A stretch of DNA of 64,000 nt, taken from Sesamum alatum. Its lineage: Eukaryota > Streptophyta > Magnoliopsida > Lamiales > Pedaliaceae. This document shows, piece by piece, positions 21,288 through 33,863 of this stretch (within the stretch, counting starts at the first letter, position 1; each line of letters starts with the position of its first letter). The translations under genes were made by a program, and so were the position numbers. The stretch lies in NCBI GenBank assembly GCA_034509735.1, contig JACGWO010000004.1:17837395-17901394 (forward strand), written 5' to 3'. The notes under the pieces were generated by a model. That model did not search any database. It was not told the DNA's origin and saw only the letters and a program-made list of their open reading frames with translations.

Positions 21288-22235
21288 GCTTCAACTTTAG
21301 CATGTGGGTGTACGGATGCATGACCATCCCACTAACCAGACGTTCATGATTCGTGCAGCTTTGATGTGGACCGTGAATGACCTACCCATTTATGGGGTGG
21401 CGTATGGATGGAGTACCGCAGGTATTATGGGTTGCCCTGTTTGTATGGATGACACATGAGCATTCCATCTGCAACAATGGAGGAAGGCATGCTACTTTGA
21501 TTGCGATAGATGATTTCCCCCACAAGACCATCCATACCAAAGGAACAAGAAAGTCTTCATAAAAAATTGCCAAGAAAGGAATATTCCAAGACCTAGGCTG
21601 ATTAGAGAGTCCATGATTGGGTGGAAGAGTATAGTATTACAGTTGAAGAACCGCTGACACACCCCCCAGGCTACGGCACCAATGACAAGTGGATGAAGAA
21701 AAGCATCTTTTGAGAATCTTCCATATTGGGCCACGCACTTGATACGGCACAACCTTGATGTCATGCACATCGAGACCAATGTGTTTAACAACATATTCAA
21801 CACCATCATGGACATAAAGCGAAAAACAAAAGACAATCTGAATGCACGGAAGGATTTGATGATCATATGTAATTACCCAGAGCTTAAGTGAATAAATAAG
21901 GTGTTTGAGGCTTCCTGATAGGTATGCCATAACTTTGCCAGATGTCGACAAGGCGGAGTTGAGCCTGCATGGCATGAAGAGCCACGATTGTTACGTCTTT
22001 ATACAGAAGTTGATCTCGATTGCCTTCTGGGAGATGCTTCTAGAGCATGTGTGGAGCACGTCGACGGAGGTCATCCTTCTTTTTAAGATCCTTTGCTCGA
22101 CCACTCTAGATGTCAGGAAGGTGCAGGAGTTAGAAGATAGTGTAGTCGTAATCATGTAAAACCTTGAGAAAATATTTTCTCCAGCTTTCTTCGACTCAAT
22201 TGAGCACCTCATTTTTCACCTCTGGTATGAGGCTC
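21288..22235 (+). pseudogene. TNP2 transposase, piece 3
   Basis: This piece begins with the second GCTTC copy and continues the Transposase_21 domain across E1. It encodes a WHVGV-like stretch, ALMWTVNDLPIYGVAYGWST, MGCPVCMDDT, then LPYWATHLIRHNLDVMHIET and NIFNTIMDIKRKTKDN, and LHGMKSHDCYVFIQKLI. It closes with FFDSIEHLIFHLWYEA, where E2 interrupts it. The acidic residue in HNLDVMHIE is present. Frame changes and a possible intron near 21890-21920 break it. Confidence 0.85.
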
Positions 22236-24450
22236 TGGAGGACAAGCGGATCCGCCCGGGAGCGCGAGCGGAAGCGAGAAAAGTGCATAAATTTAAATCA
22301 AATTCAAAATACGCGAATCCCAAGGGGTGTACCCTTGGGTGCTCAACCGGGCGTTCGATGTAGGATGTGTAAATATTAAAATATATATTTAAGCACATAG
22401 GGCATAGATATATAAATGAAATCCATCAAAGCGTAATAAACCATTACCTTTGATTGTTTAGCGTATGCTCCCGTCTACTTGCGTTGTTCCTTCTCCGGAA
22501 TGCTCACGAAATCCAAACGTATGGATTCTCCAAAGGTGATCCACACTACACCGGAAGAAACACACGTTCATCGTGCTAGAAAAGAATGGGTTTAGAAGGA
22601 ATCGGTTTAAGAGAAGAACAATATGAATTAGTGTTCTCTTAAACTTACTTTGTTCTTCTTCTTGATTCAATATCAAGTGAAGAACACAAGTGTGAGAGAG
22701 GGAGAGAGCACAAAATTTGAGAGAGAGGAGAGGGATTTTTGTCTTCTCTTTTTCCTAGAAAAAGATGAATAATGAATCACTTATGCTTGGTGTTGTATAT
22801 TCTCATATATATACATAATTAATGTGATTATTGGAATATGTCTACGTTCATCCAAGGATGTCTTGATTCATTCCAATCAATCACCATCAATTCTTCAATC
22901 AAGCTTACCAAAATTTATGGTATGATCAAATCATACCAAAAGGGAAGAGCTTGATTGGAGTTGATTTGTCTCTTTCCAAAAGAGATAAGTCAACATACCA
23001 CCTAGCATGAAACATGGCTGATTTTGCTTCCTCCAAGGGAGCATGTCGGCCATATTTAATTAAAGGAAGAAGTCCAACTTCTTCCTATTCCAAAATAGGA
23101 ATTATTTCTCCACTCGGGTATAATTTAACAAACCGGGTTTTATCGTAATCCAATTACGACGAACCCAACATTAAATCCAATTTAATGTCCATTTAAATTA
23201 TTCCCGTTGATCTTTTAATCCAATTAAAAGATCCAACGTCTCAACATCTCAACTTTCCATATTTAATCGAAAATCCAATTTACCGATTAAACGGAAGCCC
23301 GATACAATATCGGCCCGTCCATCCAATGGACTTTCCCTTAAATAATCCAATTACTTATTTTATCCTTCGAGATTGACTCCAAGTCGATCTCTCAACCTCC
23401 TCGGTGATTTGTGTGTGACCCTTTAGGTTCACCCTCAGCTAGACTTGGGCCCATGTCCCACAATGGCCCGTTACCATGGGTGGCCGTCTAGCAACGGTCC
23501 ATGGCACTAGAGACTAGGTGAATTGGCGTGAACATTTTAGGCGCCGATTCCGTACGGGTACGATCCTTCCGTCTACCGTCTCCCGGCCTTAGTCTAGGGT
23601 ATGGAATTGGGCGTCGGTTCCCATCCTTGACTAGGCATCTATGCTTAATACTCGAGACCACGTATGCTTTATTGCGTCGACACAGGAAACCATTCCCTGT
23701 TCGACCAACTACTGTGACCACAGCTTTAAACAGCATGAACGTGTCTCCGAGTGCATAGGAGATACCTCTGTCACATACTGACAGGGGATGGATTCTCTTC
23801 TTGGAATCCACCGTCCTCGCTACACAATTCGACTGCACTGGACAAGGCTTATGATAATCATCTTACTGAATGGTTACCTCTCGCCAGATCCAAGATACAG
23901 CCGTCCTGTGCACGCGACTACCATGATTCCTCAAGTCTGAGGATTACTCCGGTACTATCGGAGCCGGGGAAAACCAATCATAAAAGCCTCCAAGGCTTTC
24001 ATATGATGATCCTCGCGAGCCAGTCCAGTCGGCTCGACCCCAGTCGACCAACCCATCAAGATCGTGTAGGCGTCCCACGCCTGTCGCCGATGAAACACGA
24101 CACTCATCCAATGAACACGACTCTTGACGCAAGTCTCAATAGGACTCTCGATGCCCTATCTCGAGGTCCTCGACTTGGAACGTTTCAGACCCAACTCTTA
24201 ATCAGTTGGTTTCATGACCACCATCCAATGCGTGGCCCAACTGCACGAGTTGTTATCCATGGTCTGTGGGCTTTGTTGCGATATAAGTTAAACCCCGTTT
24301 TAACAAATGTAAGATGAGCGCAACAAAGAAGGTACCATTGGTGACGAACACTTATCTTATTCATCATATAATAATATTACATTCACATCAAGTTGTCGGA
24401 TAGGTTACAAATTGCCAAACCTATTGGCTTTCTGGTCACCTATTCCAACA
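22236..24450 (-). repeat. E2 3' LTR
   Basis: This LTR is 2215 bases, TGGAGGACAAGC...CTATTCCAACA on the plus strand. Its partner is 30239-32458. The dyad CTGTCA-CATAC-TGACAG is at 23768-23784. Confidence 0.95.
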
Positions 24451-24461
24451 ATCTCCCACTT
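24451..24461 (-). other. E2 polypurine tract
   Basis: On the minus strand this reads AAGTGGGAGAT directly before the 3' LTR, identical to the E1 tract. Confidence 0.85.
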
Positions 24462-24465
24462 GACC

Positions 24466-27400
24466 TAAAGCCAATCACCCATTGACCTCGAACCTCTTAT
24501 TCAGATGGTGAGTATGGGCAACTTGCGACATGGGCTTAGCAAGTGGATCTGCTATGTTTTCTGCGGAGCTAACTCGGTCGTACTAAACGTCACTCCTGCT
24601 ATCCATCTCTCTAAGAGATGGTAGCGTCTAAGAATATGCTTAGATCGTGATGAGATCTCGATTCTTTTGCTAACGCTATCGTCCCGTTGTTATCATAAAA
24701 GATAATTACATGCTTAGCAATGCTAGGTACTACATCCAACCCTTGGATGTAGCTCATCAACCAAACCACTCCTTAGCAGCTTCCGAAGTTGCTATGTATT
24801 CAGACTCTGTGGTGGAGTCCGCTGTGGTAGCCTGCTTGGAACTCTTCCAAGCAACCACGCCACCATTAAGTCTGAACACATAACCAGACTGAGACTTGGC
24901 ATCATCGTCATCCGACTGGAAGCTAGTGTCGCTATAGCCTTCTAGTATCAACTCTCCATCACCGTAGATCAAGAACATGTCCTTAGTCCTTTTCAGGTAC
25001 TTTAGGATAGTCTTGACTGCACTCCAGTGTGCCTCCCCGGCACACGACTGATATCGACTTGTTACGCTCAAAGCGAAAGCCACATCAAGTCTAGTGCACT
25101 GAACGGCATACTGTATGCTGGCTACGGCTGAAGCATAGGGGATGTCCAACATCCTTTTAAGCTCCTCATCAGTCTTAGGAGACTGCTTCTTGGATAACTT
25201 AATTCCATGCCTCATGGGAAGGAATCCTCGTTTTGAGTTCTCCATCTTGAATCTCTTCAAAACTTTTTCAATATACGAGGACTGGGCCATTCCTAACATC
25301 CTTCTAGATCTATCCCTGTAGATCTTGATGCCAAGAATGTAGGATGTCTCGCCCATATCCTTCATGGAGAATTGCGTTGACAACGAAGCTTTAGTGGTAC
25401 CTAACATCTTAGCATCATTCCCAATGAGCAAGATGTCATCCACGTAAAGCACCAGAAACGCAACTGAGCTCCCACTGATCTTCTTGTATACACAAGGATC
25501 GGACTCGTTCTTGATGAAATCATATCCCGTATGACTTCATCAAAAAGTATGTTCCAGCTTCGGGAAGCTTGTTTGAGGCCATAGATGGACCTTTGGAGAC
25601 GGCAGACCTTCTGCTTTTCTCCAACAGTTGTGAAACCTTCCGGTTGATCCATATAGATCTCTTCCTCTACAAAATCGTTGAGGAAGGCCGTTTTCACGTC
25701 CATCTGCCATATCTCATAGTCATACCATACTGCTATGGCAAGCAGTATCCGAATGGACTTGGCCATTGCTACAGGTGAGTAGGTTTCCTCAAAATCGACC
25801 CCGGGTCGCTGAGTATAACCCTTCGCCACAAGCCTGACTTTGAAGGTTGCAACCTCCCCGTCAGCTCCAAGCTTACGTTTGTAGACTCATTTACACCCTA
25901 CGGGTTTAACCCCTTTGGGTAGGTCTCCTAGGGTCCAAACCTTGTTTGTACCCATCGAGTCCATCTCGGAATTCATGGCCTCAAGCCACTTGTCCGAATC
26001 AATGTCCGACATCGCTTCTCCGTACGTCTTCGGATCATTATCCAACTGACCGGTCAGGCCCAGAAATCCATACCTATCAGGTGCATGGGATACTCTGGCC
26101 GACCTACGGAGGATTGGAACAATATCAGTGGGAACTTCTGGCTCAGATGTCACTGCCGCCTCTTGGGGTTCCTCACTTGATTCCTCAAGGAGCACCTCAT
26201 CGCGTCGATTATCCGATGGAAAACCTTTTTCCAAGAACACTGCGTTTCGCGAGATAAAAACCTTTTGCTCGGAGGGATCATAGAAATAATACCCCACAGT
26301 TTCTTTTGGATAACCGATAACCTGCATAAACTAGACCTCGAGTCCAGTTTATCTCCCACTAATCTCTTGACATATGCGGGGCAACCCCACACTTTCAAGT
26401 ATTTATAGGAGGCAGGATTCTCATGCCATATCTCATATGGCGTCTGGGATACCTTTTTAGATGGCGCCAAGTTCAAAACTTTGGCCGCCGTCTCAAGAGC
26501 GTATCCCCAGAAGGAAAGGGGTAGTTCGGTAAAACTCGTCATGGATCGAACCATGTCCAACAAGGTCCGATTCCTCCTTTCAGACACACCATTAAGCTGC
26601 GGTGTTCCAGGAGGGGTCTACTGATGAGAGAATCCCATTCTCTTTTAGATAATCAGTAAACTCACCACTCAAATACTCTCCACCTCGGTCCGACCGAAGG
26701 ACTTTGATCTTTCGACCGATTTGGTTCTCTACTTCAAGTCTGTATTCTTTAAACCTTCCAAAGGCTTCAGATTTGTACCTCATCAGGTAAACATAACCAT
26801 ACCGTGAGTGATCATCGGTAAAGGTTATGAAGTACGAGTACCCACCTCTAGCCTGAGTATTTAGTGGACCACAGACATTTGTATGGATCAAATCCAACAG
26901 ACCACTGGCTAGCGTACTTTGTCCAATAAAGGATTTCTTGGTCATCTTTCCCTTTAGACAGGATTCGCAGGTCGGTAGGTTGTCCAAATCATCTATTTCT
27001 AGACTCTTTGAGTCCACCAACCTTCTTATCCTATCTTTAGAGATATGACCTAACCTCGCATGTCATATCTGTGCGTTATTATGATCATCATGTTTTCGTT
27101 TGTGTTCTGCAGTCATAATCCAATTAGACTGTTGAAGTATGTACAGACCGTTGACCAATGTACCAAGCAGATGAGAAATACCATCTTTGATAATGAAAAA
27201 AACCGTTTTATTGATGGTAAATTCATATCCCTCCTTATCAAGGACCGGGATGGAAACAATGTTTTTAATCATGCTAGGTACATAGAACCAGTCGTTCAGT
27301 ACAATCCTAACATGACTACTAATGGCTAACTCTAGTGATCCTACGGCCTCCACGGCAACAGCCTTGCCATCGCCTAGCCTCAGGATCATCTCATCCTTGG

Positions 27401-27590
27401 TTAGCCTTCTGCTTCTTTGCAGTGCCTGCAAATCATTGCAGATGTGAGCACTACACCCGGTATCCAATACCCATGAAGCAGAATTAGTAATCATTTTTAC
27501 TTCAACCACAAACATACCTGGGTTGGAGAGGAGTTGTGGACACTCCCTCTTCCAATGCCCTTTCCCTTGGCAATGCATGCAGACATCATT
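24466..27590 (-). pseudogene. pol: Copia pol, degenerate, E2
   Basis: Read right to left: the knuckle CMHCQGKGHWKREC near 27580-27540, the protease motif VLDTGCSAHICN near 27475-27440, then integrase with CESCLKGK, HTNVCGP (Asn where the first catalytic Asp is expected), RSDRGGEY and SERRNR. The RT has MAKGYTQRPGVDFEETYSP and an intact YVDDILL box near 25440. RNase H has QSDDDDAKSQSGYVF and ADSTTESEYIATSEA. Breaks include a frame change near 26590, another near 26320, a TGA in place of Trp at about 25889, a frame change near 25520 and another near 24760. It cannot give an active product. Confidence 0.9.
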
Positions 27591-28380
27591 TTGCCTTGGA
27601 CCGCTGAGAACCATGGGCCTTCCCTTTCCCTTTGCTCGGTCCAACCAGAGCAACAGGGACGCCCGGAGCGTGAGTAGGGGCCACAACCGTCTTCCCTTTG
27701 CCCTTCTTCCTCTTCCAACATCTGGCCCTCTTGCCATTTGCCTTGGAGGTCGAAGCCTCTCCTATCAATACCGCCGGCGCCGACTTGTGGGTCGTTGCCT
27801 TGTATTGGACCAGCATGTTGATCAATTCATGAATAGACTTCTCAAGTCCGTTCATGTTATAGTTTACAACAAACGGGTCATAGGATGGATGAAGCGACTG
27901 GAGGATCACGTCAATGTACGTGTCATTATTAAGCCCAACTTTAAGGTCCTCGAGTTTCTCCACTAGGGAGAGCATCTTGACCCCATGACTTTATACAGAC
28001 GCTCCTTCAGCAAGCTTGGTGCCAAAGAATGCTTTTGTGGCGGCATATCTAATATGCCTATCCAGAACCGCATAAACCTCGTTCATGCGGAGCATTATGG
28101 CGGAGACGTTGTCCAGCCTCTCATACTACTTCTGGATGTCGTTAGACATCGAAGCCAGTATGATACTGCGTACTTTCCGGTTGTCCTCATGCCAATTCTC
28201 GAACGTCAAACGTTCTTCAGGCGTGGACCCTTCCGGTAAGTCATTCGGTGGCGGCTCGTCCAAGACGTAGCCTTGGTTCTCGAAACCGAGGACAATCCTC
28301 AGGTTTCTCAGCCAGTCCGAGTAGTTCGTTCTGTTGAATTTGTTAGTCTAAAGGATCATGGTTACCGGGTTCTTAGACAT
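27586..28380 (-). pseudogene. gag: Copia gag with in-frame stops, E2
   Basis: The start ATG (28378-28380 on the plus strand) aligns with the E0 and E1 gag starts (MSKNP...). The family blocks LRNLRIVL, ENQGYVLDEP and INMLVQYKATT are present. At least three stops interrupt the N-terminal half, near codon 11, after a SNDIQK block, and after EGASV. The basic tail ends with a TGA at about 27588-27586 in one frame. One extra G there shifts the frame relative to the zinc knuckle; without it the gag and pol frames would run together with no stop. Confidence 0.85.
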
Positions 28381-30223
28381 ATCTACATTAATGAAAATGT
28401 AAAGCAGAAATTAGCAGATGATGGTAATATTATTATTCAAGTTGAAAACTTGGTCTTTTAGTCTTTAACCCTCCCACTATTTATACGAAAGTCCGCCACT
28501 CTCAAGCGGAGTTTCGGGAAACCATTTCCTAGTGGGCTTGGGATGCACAAGCGTAATCTCCATGCCCCGCTTTTACGATTCACATGAAGAAGACCTCGTG
28601 GGAGATATCCAATATCATTCTCATCCAATGAGATTCCCAAGATATTTTGCCTCACCTAATCACATGGTTCCGAGGACTCCAAGCGAACCATGTTACTCAG
28701 TGTTGGGCCCGATCCATCAACCAAATCATGCCTCAAACTGTCGCCCCCCACAACTCGTGAGACAGGGAAACAGCGAGTGCAGTCTTTTTGTTCACAACAA
28801 TGGTGCAACTTTCCCCTAGTCCAAGTGTGCCACGACTCGTGATACCACACTTGGGTAGTGGTAGCTTCCTCACCATATTGCTGTGGATGGAAGGCTCGGA
28901 CAGACCAAAATACCATTTTGATCCAAGTCCGTTCTGGGCCTAATATTTAATTTGGTCCAACCAAATGAGAGTTTGTGTATGACCGAGACCTCATCACATT
29001 ATTGTGTTTTAGCATGCATAAATATCCAATATTTAAAGCGATAAATAAATACGCCGCATGCAGAAAACATAGCATACCCCTGTTTAGGATGATCACAAGC
29101 CCAACCTATGCGACCCACTGAGCCCGCAGTGAGTCTATGGTCTGTCTATGGTGGTCCTAAATTATTACAATAGTAATATACCCATTGTCATTCCAATGGG
29201 CCTTGTAGTGCTCTTGTTTCACGCCTTGATGCTCCTCCTTGGGGTCTCCGACTCCAAATGCTTGTTAAAATATAAAAGTCTCACAAATCTTATCTACTCT
29301 CATTACAATTGAAAGTAATACATTGGTAATAAAGAAAACAAGCCTTAACATCATGAGGCTGAAAATACGGGAGATGATAGTCCCAAAAACAAGAGGCACG
29401 CAGGCCCCACCCAATAGAAAATAAATAAACATTCATTCATCCATACACAAGGTCTAGGGCTTTGTGATCATCCCATGTTGATTCCATCAACTCTCATATA
29501 ACATAATTATTCCAAATAATCATGCAATAAAACCAATGGATATTCCAAATATCCAAGTGATGTCCAACATCACAAAAGCATAAACATATAAATAATATGC
29601 AAAATTTAAATTTCAAATTTAATGGACATTTTACACAATGCATCAAATGCATGTATTAATCCCAAATTAATTAAGCAAATTTAATTCAAGGAATAATCCA
29701 ATTATCCCAAAATCAAAAATGCAAAATTAACATATTTTTAGAAAAGTGTGCAGAAGATACAGAAAATCGAATTTTCCAGAAAAAGTCGAAAAACAGCAAA
29801 AAACGGCCCAGCCGTTGTGCTGGCCGGCCGCCCGCGCACGCAGGCAGCAAGCCTGCGCGCCCTGCTCGCGCGTGCTCTGTGCCGCGCGCTGGCAGCGGCC
29901 GACTGCGCACACAGCGCGCGCGCGCGCCTGTGCGCAGCATCCGCGCTCATGGCGCGCGCGGCCGGCTGCCGAGCGATCCCAAATTTTTTTTTTTTTGTTT
30001 TTTCAAAACTGTTTCAGCACAATAACAGTAATATTTTTCTGAAAATAAGCATACAATTTTAGATCCAATCTAACAAAATAAAGCATGCCAAAAGTCCATT
30101 AAATCCAAAACAATTGAATCATCATATTATTCATATATTTATATAATCTAACATGCCAATAAAGCCATTAAAAGAAAGTAGATCATGCCAAACACATAGA
30201 TCTATGCCCCTTACATCGAACCG
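28381..30223 (-). other. E2 leader with GC-rich island
   Basis: This is an untranslated leader. The GC-rich island is at about 29805-29980, with runs of GCGCGC. The paired palindromes are at 28749-28759 (one changed base) and 28831-28841. The hairpin TCTCAT-TGG-ATGAGA (minus strand) is at 28619-28633, and GGAAA-TGG-TTTCC is at 28517-28529. It aligns with the E0 and E1 leaders. Confidence 0.75.
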
Positions 30224-30235
30224 GGCTCTGATAAC
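30224..30235 (-). other. E2 primer binding site
   Basis: On the minus strand this reads TGTTATCAGAGC, followed by CCGGTTCG, close to the initiator tRNA-Met type site of E0 with one difference (T for G at position 3). Confidence 0.8.
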
Positions 30236-30238
30236 ACT

Positions 30239-32458
30239 TGAAGGACAAGCGGATCCGCCCGGGAGCGCGAGCGGAAGCGAGAAAAGTGCGTAAATTTAAA
30301 TCAAATTCAAAATACGCGAATCCCAAAGGGTGTACCCTTGGGTGCTCAACCGGGCGTTCGATGTAGGATGTGTAAATATTAAAACATATATTTAAGCACA
30401 TAGGGCATAGATATATAAATGAAATCAATCAAAGCGTAATAAACCGTTACCTTTGATTGTTTACCGTATGCTCCCGGCTACTTGCGTTGTTCCTTCTCCG
30501 GAATGCTCACGAAATCCAAACGTATAGATTCTCCAAAGGTGATCCACACTACACCGGAAGAAACACACGTTCTTCTTGCTAGAAAAGAACGGGTTTAGAA
30601 GGAATCGGTTTAAGAGAAGAACAATATGAATTAGTGTTCTCTTAAACTTACTTTGTTCTTCTTCTTGATTCAATATCAAGTGAAGAACACAAGTGCGAGA
30701 GAGGGAGAGAGCACGAAATTTGAGAGAGAGGAGAGGGATTTTTGTCTTCTCTTTTTCCTAGAAAAAGATGAATAATGAATCACTTATGCTTGGTGCTGTA
30801 TATTCTCATATATATACATAATTAATGTGATTATTGGAATGTGTCTAGGTTCATCCAAGGATGTCTAGATTCATTCCAATCAATCACCATCAATTCTTCA
30901 ATCAAGCCTACCAAAATTTATGGTATGATCAAATCATACCAAAAGGGAAGAGCTTGATTGGAGTTGATTTGTCTCTTTCCAAAAGAGATAAGTCAACATA
31001 CCACCTAGCATGAAACATGGCTGATTTTGCTTCCTCCAAGGGAGCATGTCGGCCATATTTAATTAAAGGAAGAAGTCCAACTTCTTCCTATTCCAAAATA
31101 GAAATTATTTCTCCACTCGGGTATAATTTAACAGACCGGGTTTTATCGTAATCCAATTACGACGAACCCAACATTAAATCCAATTTAATGTCCATTTAAA
31201 TTATTCCCATTGATCTTTTAATCCAATTAAAAGATCTAACGTCTCAACATCTCAACTTTCCATATTTAATCGAAAATCCAATTTACCGATTAAATGGAAG
31301 CCCGATACAATATCGGCCCGTCCATCCAATGGACTTTCCCTTAAGTAATCCAATTACTTATTTTATCCTTCGAGATTGACTCCAAGTCGATCTCTCAACC
31401 TCCTCAGTGATTTGTGTGTGACCCTTTAGGTTCACCCTCAACTAGACTTGGGCCCATGTCCCACAATGGCCCGTTACCATGGGTGGCCGTCTAGCAACGG
31501 TCCATGGCACTAGAGACTAGGTGAATTGGCGTGAACATTTAGGCGCCGATTCTGTACGGGTACGATCCTTCCATCTACCGTCTCCCGGCCTTAGTCTAGG
31601 GTATGGAATTGGGGCGTCGGTTCCCATCCTTGACTAGGCATCTATGCTTAATACTCGAGACCACGTATGCTTCATTACGTCGACACAGGAAACCATTCCC
31701 TGTTCGACCAACCACTGTGGCCACAGCTTTAAACAGCATGAACGTGTCTCCGAGTGCATAGGAGATACCTCTGTCACATACTGACAGGGGACAGATCCTC
31801 TTCTTGGAATCCACCGTCCTCGCTACACATTTCGACTGCACTGGACAAGGCTTATGATAATCATCTTACAGAATGATTACCTCTCGCCAGATCCAAGATA
31901 CAACCGTCCTGTGCACGCGACTCCCATGATTCCTCAAGTCTGAGGATTACTCCCGTACTATCGGAACCGGGGAAAACCAATCATACCGACCAAGCCTCCA
32001 AGGCTTCCATATGATGATCCCCGCGAGTCAGTCCAGTCGGCTCGACCCCAGTCGACCAACCCATCAAGATCGTGTAGGCGTCCCACGCCTGTCGCCGATG
32101 AAACACGACACTCATCCAATGAACACGACTCTTGACGCAAGTCTCAATAGGACTCTCGATGCCCTGTCTCGAGGTCCTCGACTTGGAACGTTTCAGACCC
32201 AACTCTTAATCAGTTGGTTTCATGACCACCATCCAATGCGTGGCCCAACTGCACGAGTTGTTATCCATGGTCTGTGGGCTTTGTTGCGATATAAGTTAAA
32301 CCCCGTTTTAACAAATGTAAGATGAGCGCAACAAAGAAGGTACCATTGGTGACGAACACTCATCTTATTCATCACATAATAATATTACATTCACATCAAG
32401 TTGTCGAATAGGTTACAAATTGCCAAACCTATTGGCTTTCTGGTCACCTATTCCAACA
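30239..32458 (-). repeat. E2 5' LTR
   Basis: This 2220-base LTR is highly similar to 22236-24450. The dyads CTGTGGCCACAG (31715-31726) and CTGTCA-CATAC-TGACAG (31771-31787) are present. It is followed by GGCTC. Confidence 0.95.
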
Positions 32459-33863
32459 GGCTCGTGTGGCAGGGCCCGTGCAGTATAGGTGGATGTATCC
32501 ATTCGAGATGTAACTATTATTTTATCATACAGTTGTGTTAAATGATTAGTGATATGCCTAGTTTTGTATAGTTTACCCACTATAAATTTCTATATATGTA
32601 TATATATGTATCGGGTGCTAGGTGAACTGAAGAACAAAGCACACGTTGGCTTTGATTATTGAGGCATACATTGTCGAGGAAATTGAGTGGTTTACTTCTT
32701 ACGACTTTGAACCTCATGTTACTTGCAAGCGACACAGGCTTGGTCGAAACGATGATTTGACTCACGAGGACAACAGAATTTCTCGCAATATATTCAACCA
32801 CCCCGGCCATCCAAGTGGTGCTTTGAAAACCAAATATACAACCAGGCAGGAACGACATGTAATGGAGACGTATATGTTGTGCAACTATGAAGCGGTCGTG
32901 CCATATTATGAGTAAGTCTTTGGTTATATGATTATCTAAGGATTTCCATACTACAAATTAAAACTCATATTTTATGATGATTGTCGACAGGTCCTTTCTA
33001 AATGAGCTATATGAGACGTACAATCTCGATGACCTACTGATTGATCAACTTGTAACCACAGATTTCCCCGGATGGTTCAGACGTCGTGTAAGTTGACACT
33101 CTTGGGCCACTTATATATTGCTAGAGATATATTTTTAATATGTGAGATTGAAATTTTACTCTATTGCAGGTGGAAACGGAATTCCAAAACATCGAGAATG
33201 ATCTTCTTAAAAGTCTTTATTGGGGGCCTAAGCAACTTATGAAGATGCGGTCATGTTACTTTGTGAATGAGTTCAATTTCCACATGGAGGATCATAACGT
33301 CAACAAGTAAACTATGAATTGTGGGGTCTGTGTGAAAAGCTCTTTGAACAGGGACACAAAAAATGACTTCTATGGGATGCTCAAAGAGATTATTCAGTTG
33401 GATTACCACTTAATGATGACTTGCATGCTGTTCTCTTTAAGTGTAGATGGGCGGATCCGAGGGGGAATGAAGGTACACCCTCGTTATCATCTCGTTGATG
33501 TTAATTTCAAATGGGTGTACTAAAAGGATGAACCTTCAATACTGCCCCAACAAGTAGTTCAAGTCTACTACACCGAATATCCAAGCATGAGGAGAGACAA
33601 AGCTGATTGGGGGGCTATTTGCAAGATGAACGCTCGACGAGTTGTAGATGAACCCTGTTGGACAGATGTGGCATGTCAACTAGAGAAAGTATTGCCCACT
33701 CCTGAAGTGAATATAGACAATCAAACCTATGACCTACATGATCCAAATGGGCTACAACATTTTTTCGATCTCTCTTTAGGTATGCAACACGGAGCCGAAA
33801 CATCCCGACCTGATGAAGAGGACGAAACGAGGATGACGAAGATAGCTTTGAGGACTATGAAAC
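32459..33863 (+). pseudogene. TNP2 transposase, piece 4 (DUF4218 and DUF4216 regions)
   Basis: The piece continues with GPVQYRWMYPFE across E2. An AT-rich intron is likely at about 32510-32625. Then come KNKAHVG, IIEAYIVEEIEWFTSYDFEP, NIFNHPGHPSGALK and ERHVMETYMLCNYEAVVPYYE of DUF4218. Two introns have canonical borders: 32912-32990 and 33088-33169. The DUF4216 part follows with CGVCVKSSLNRDTKNDFYG, VHPRYHLVDVNFKWVY and VQVYYTEYPSMRRDKADW, then an acidic tail. Stops near 33309 and 33521 and a frame change near 32650 inactivate it. Confidence 0.88.

Larger units (their letters stand above)
22236..32458 (-). mobile_element. Ty1/Copia element E2, full length, minus strand
   Basis: This 10,223-base element has a perfect target duplication, GGCTC (22231-22235 and 32459-32463). 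Its 3' LTR is on the left and its 5' LTR on the right. The internal part holds, on the minus strand, a leader with GC-rich island, gag, protease, integrase, RT and RNase H. It belongs to a family distinct from E0/E1 but related to it. It carries more stops and frameshifts than E1, so it is probably older. It inserted into the TNP2 gene. Confidence 0.96.

Noticed and set aside
23751..24317. 188-residue open frame within the E2 3' LTR, with a relative at 32011-32325
   Set aside because: It is entirely within LTR sequence in the direction opposite to the element; the frame is partly kept only because the two LTRs are near-identical.
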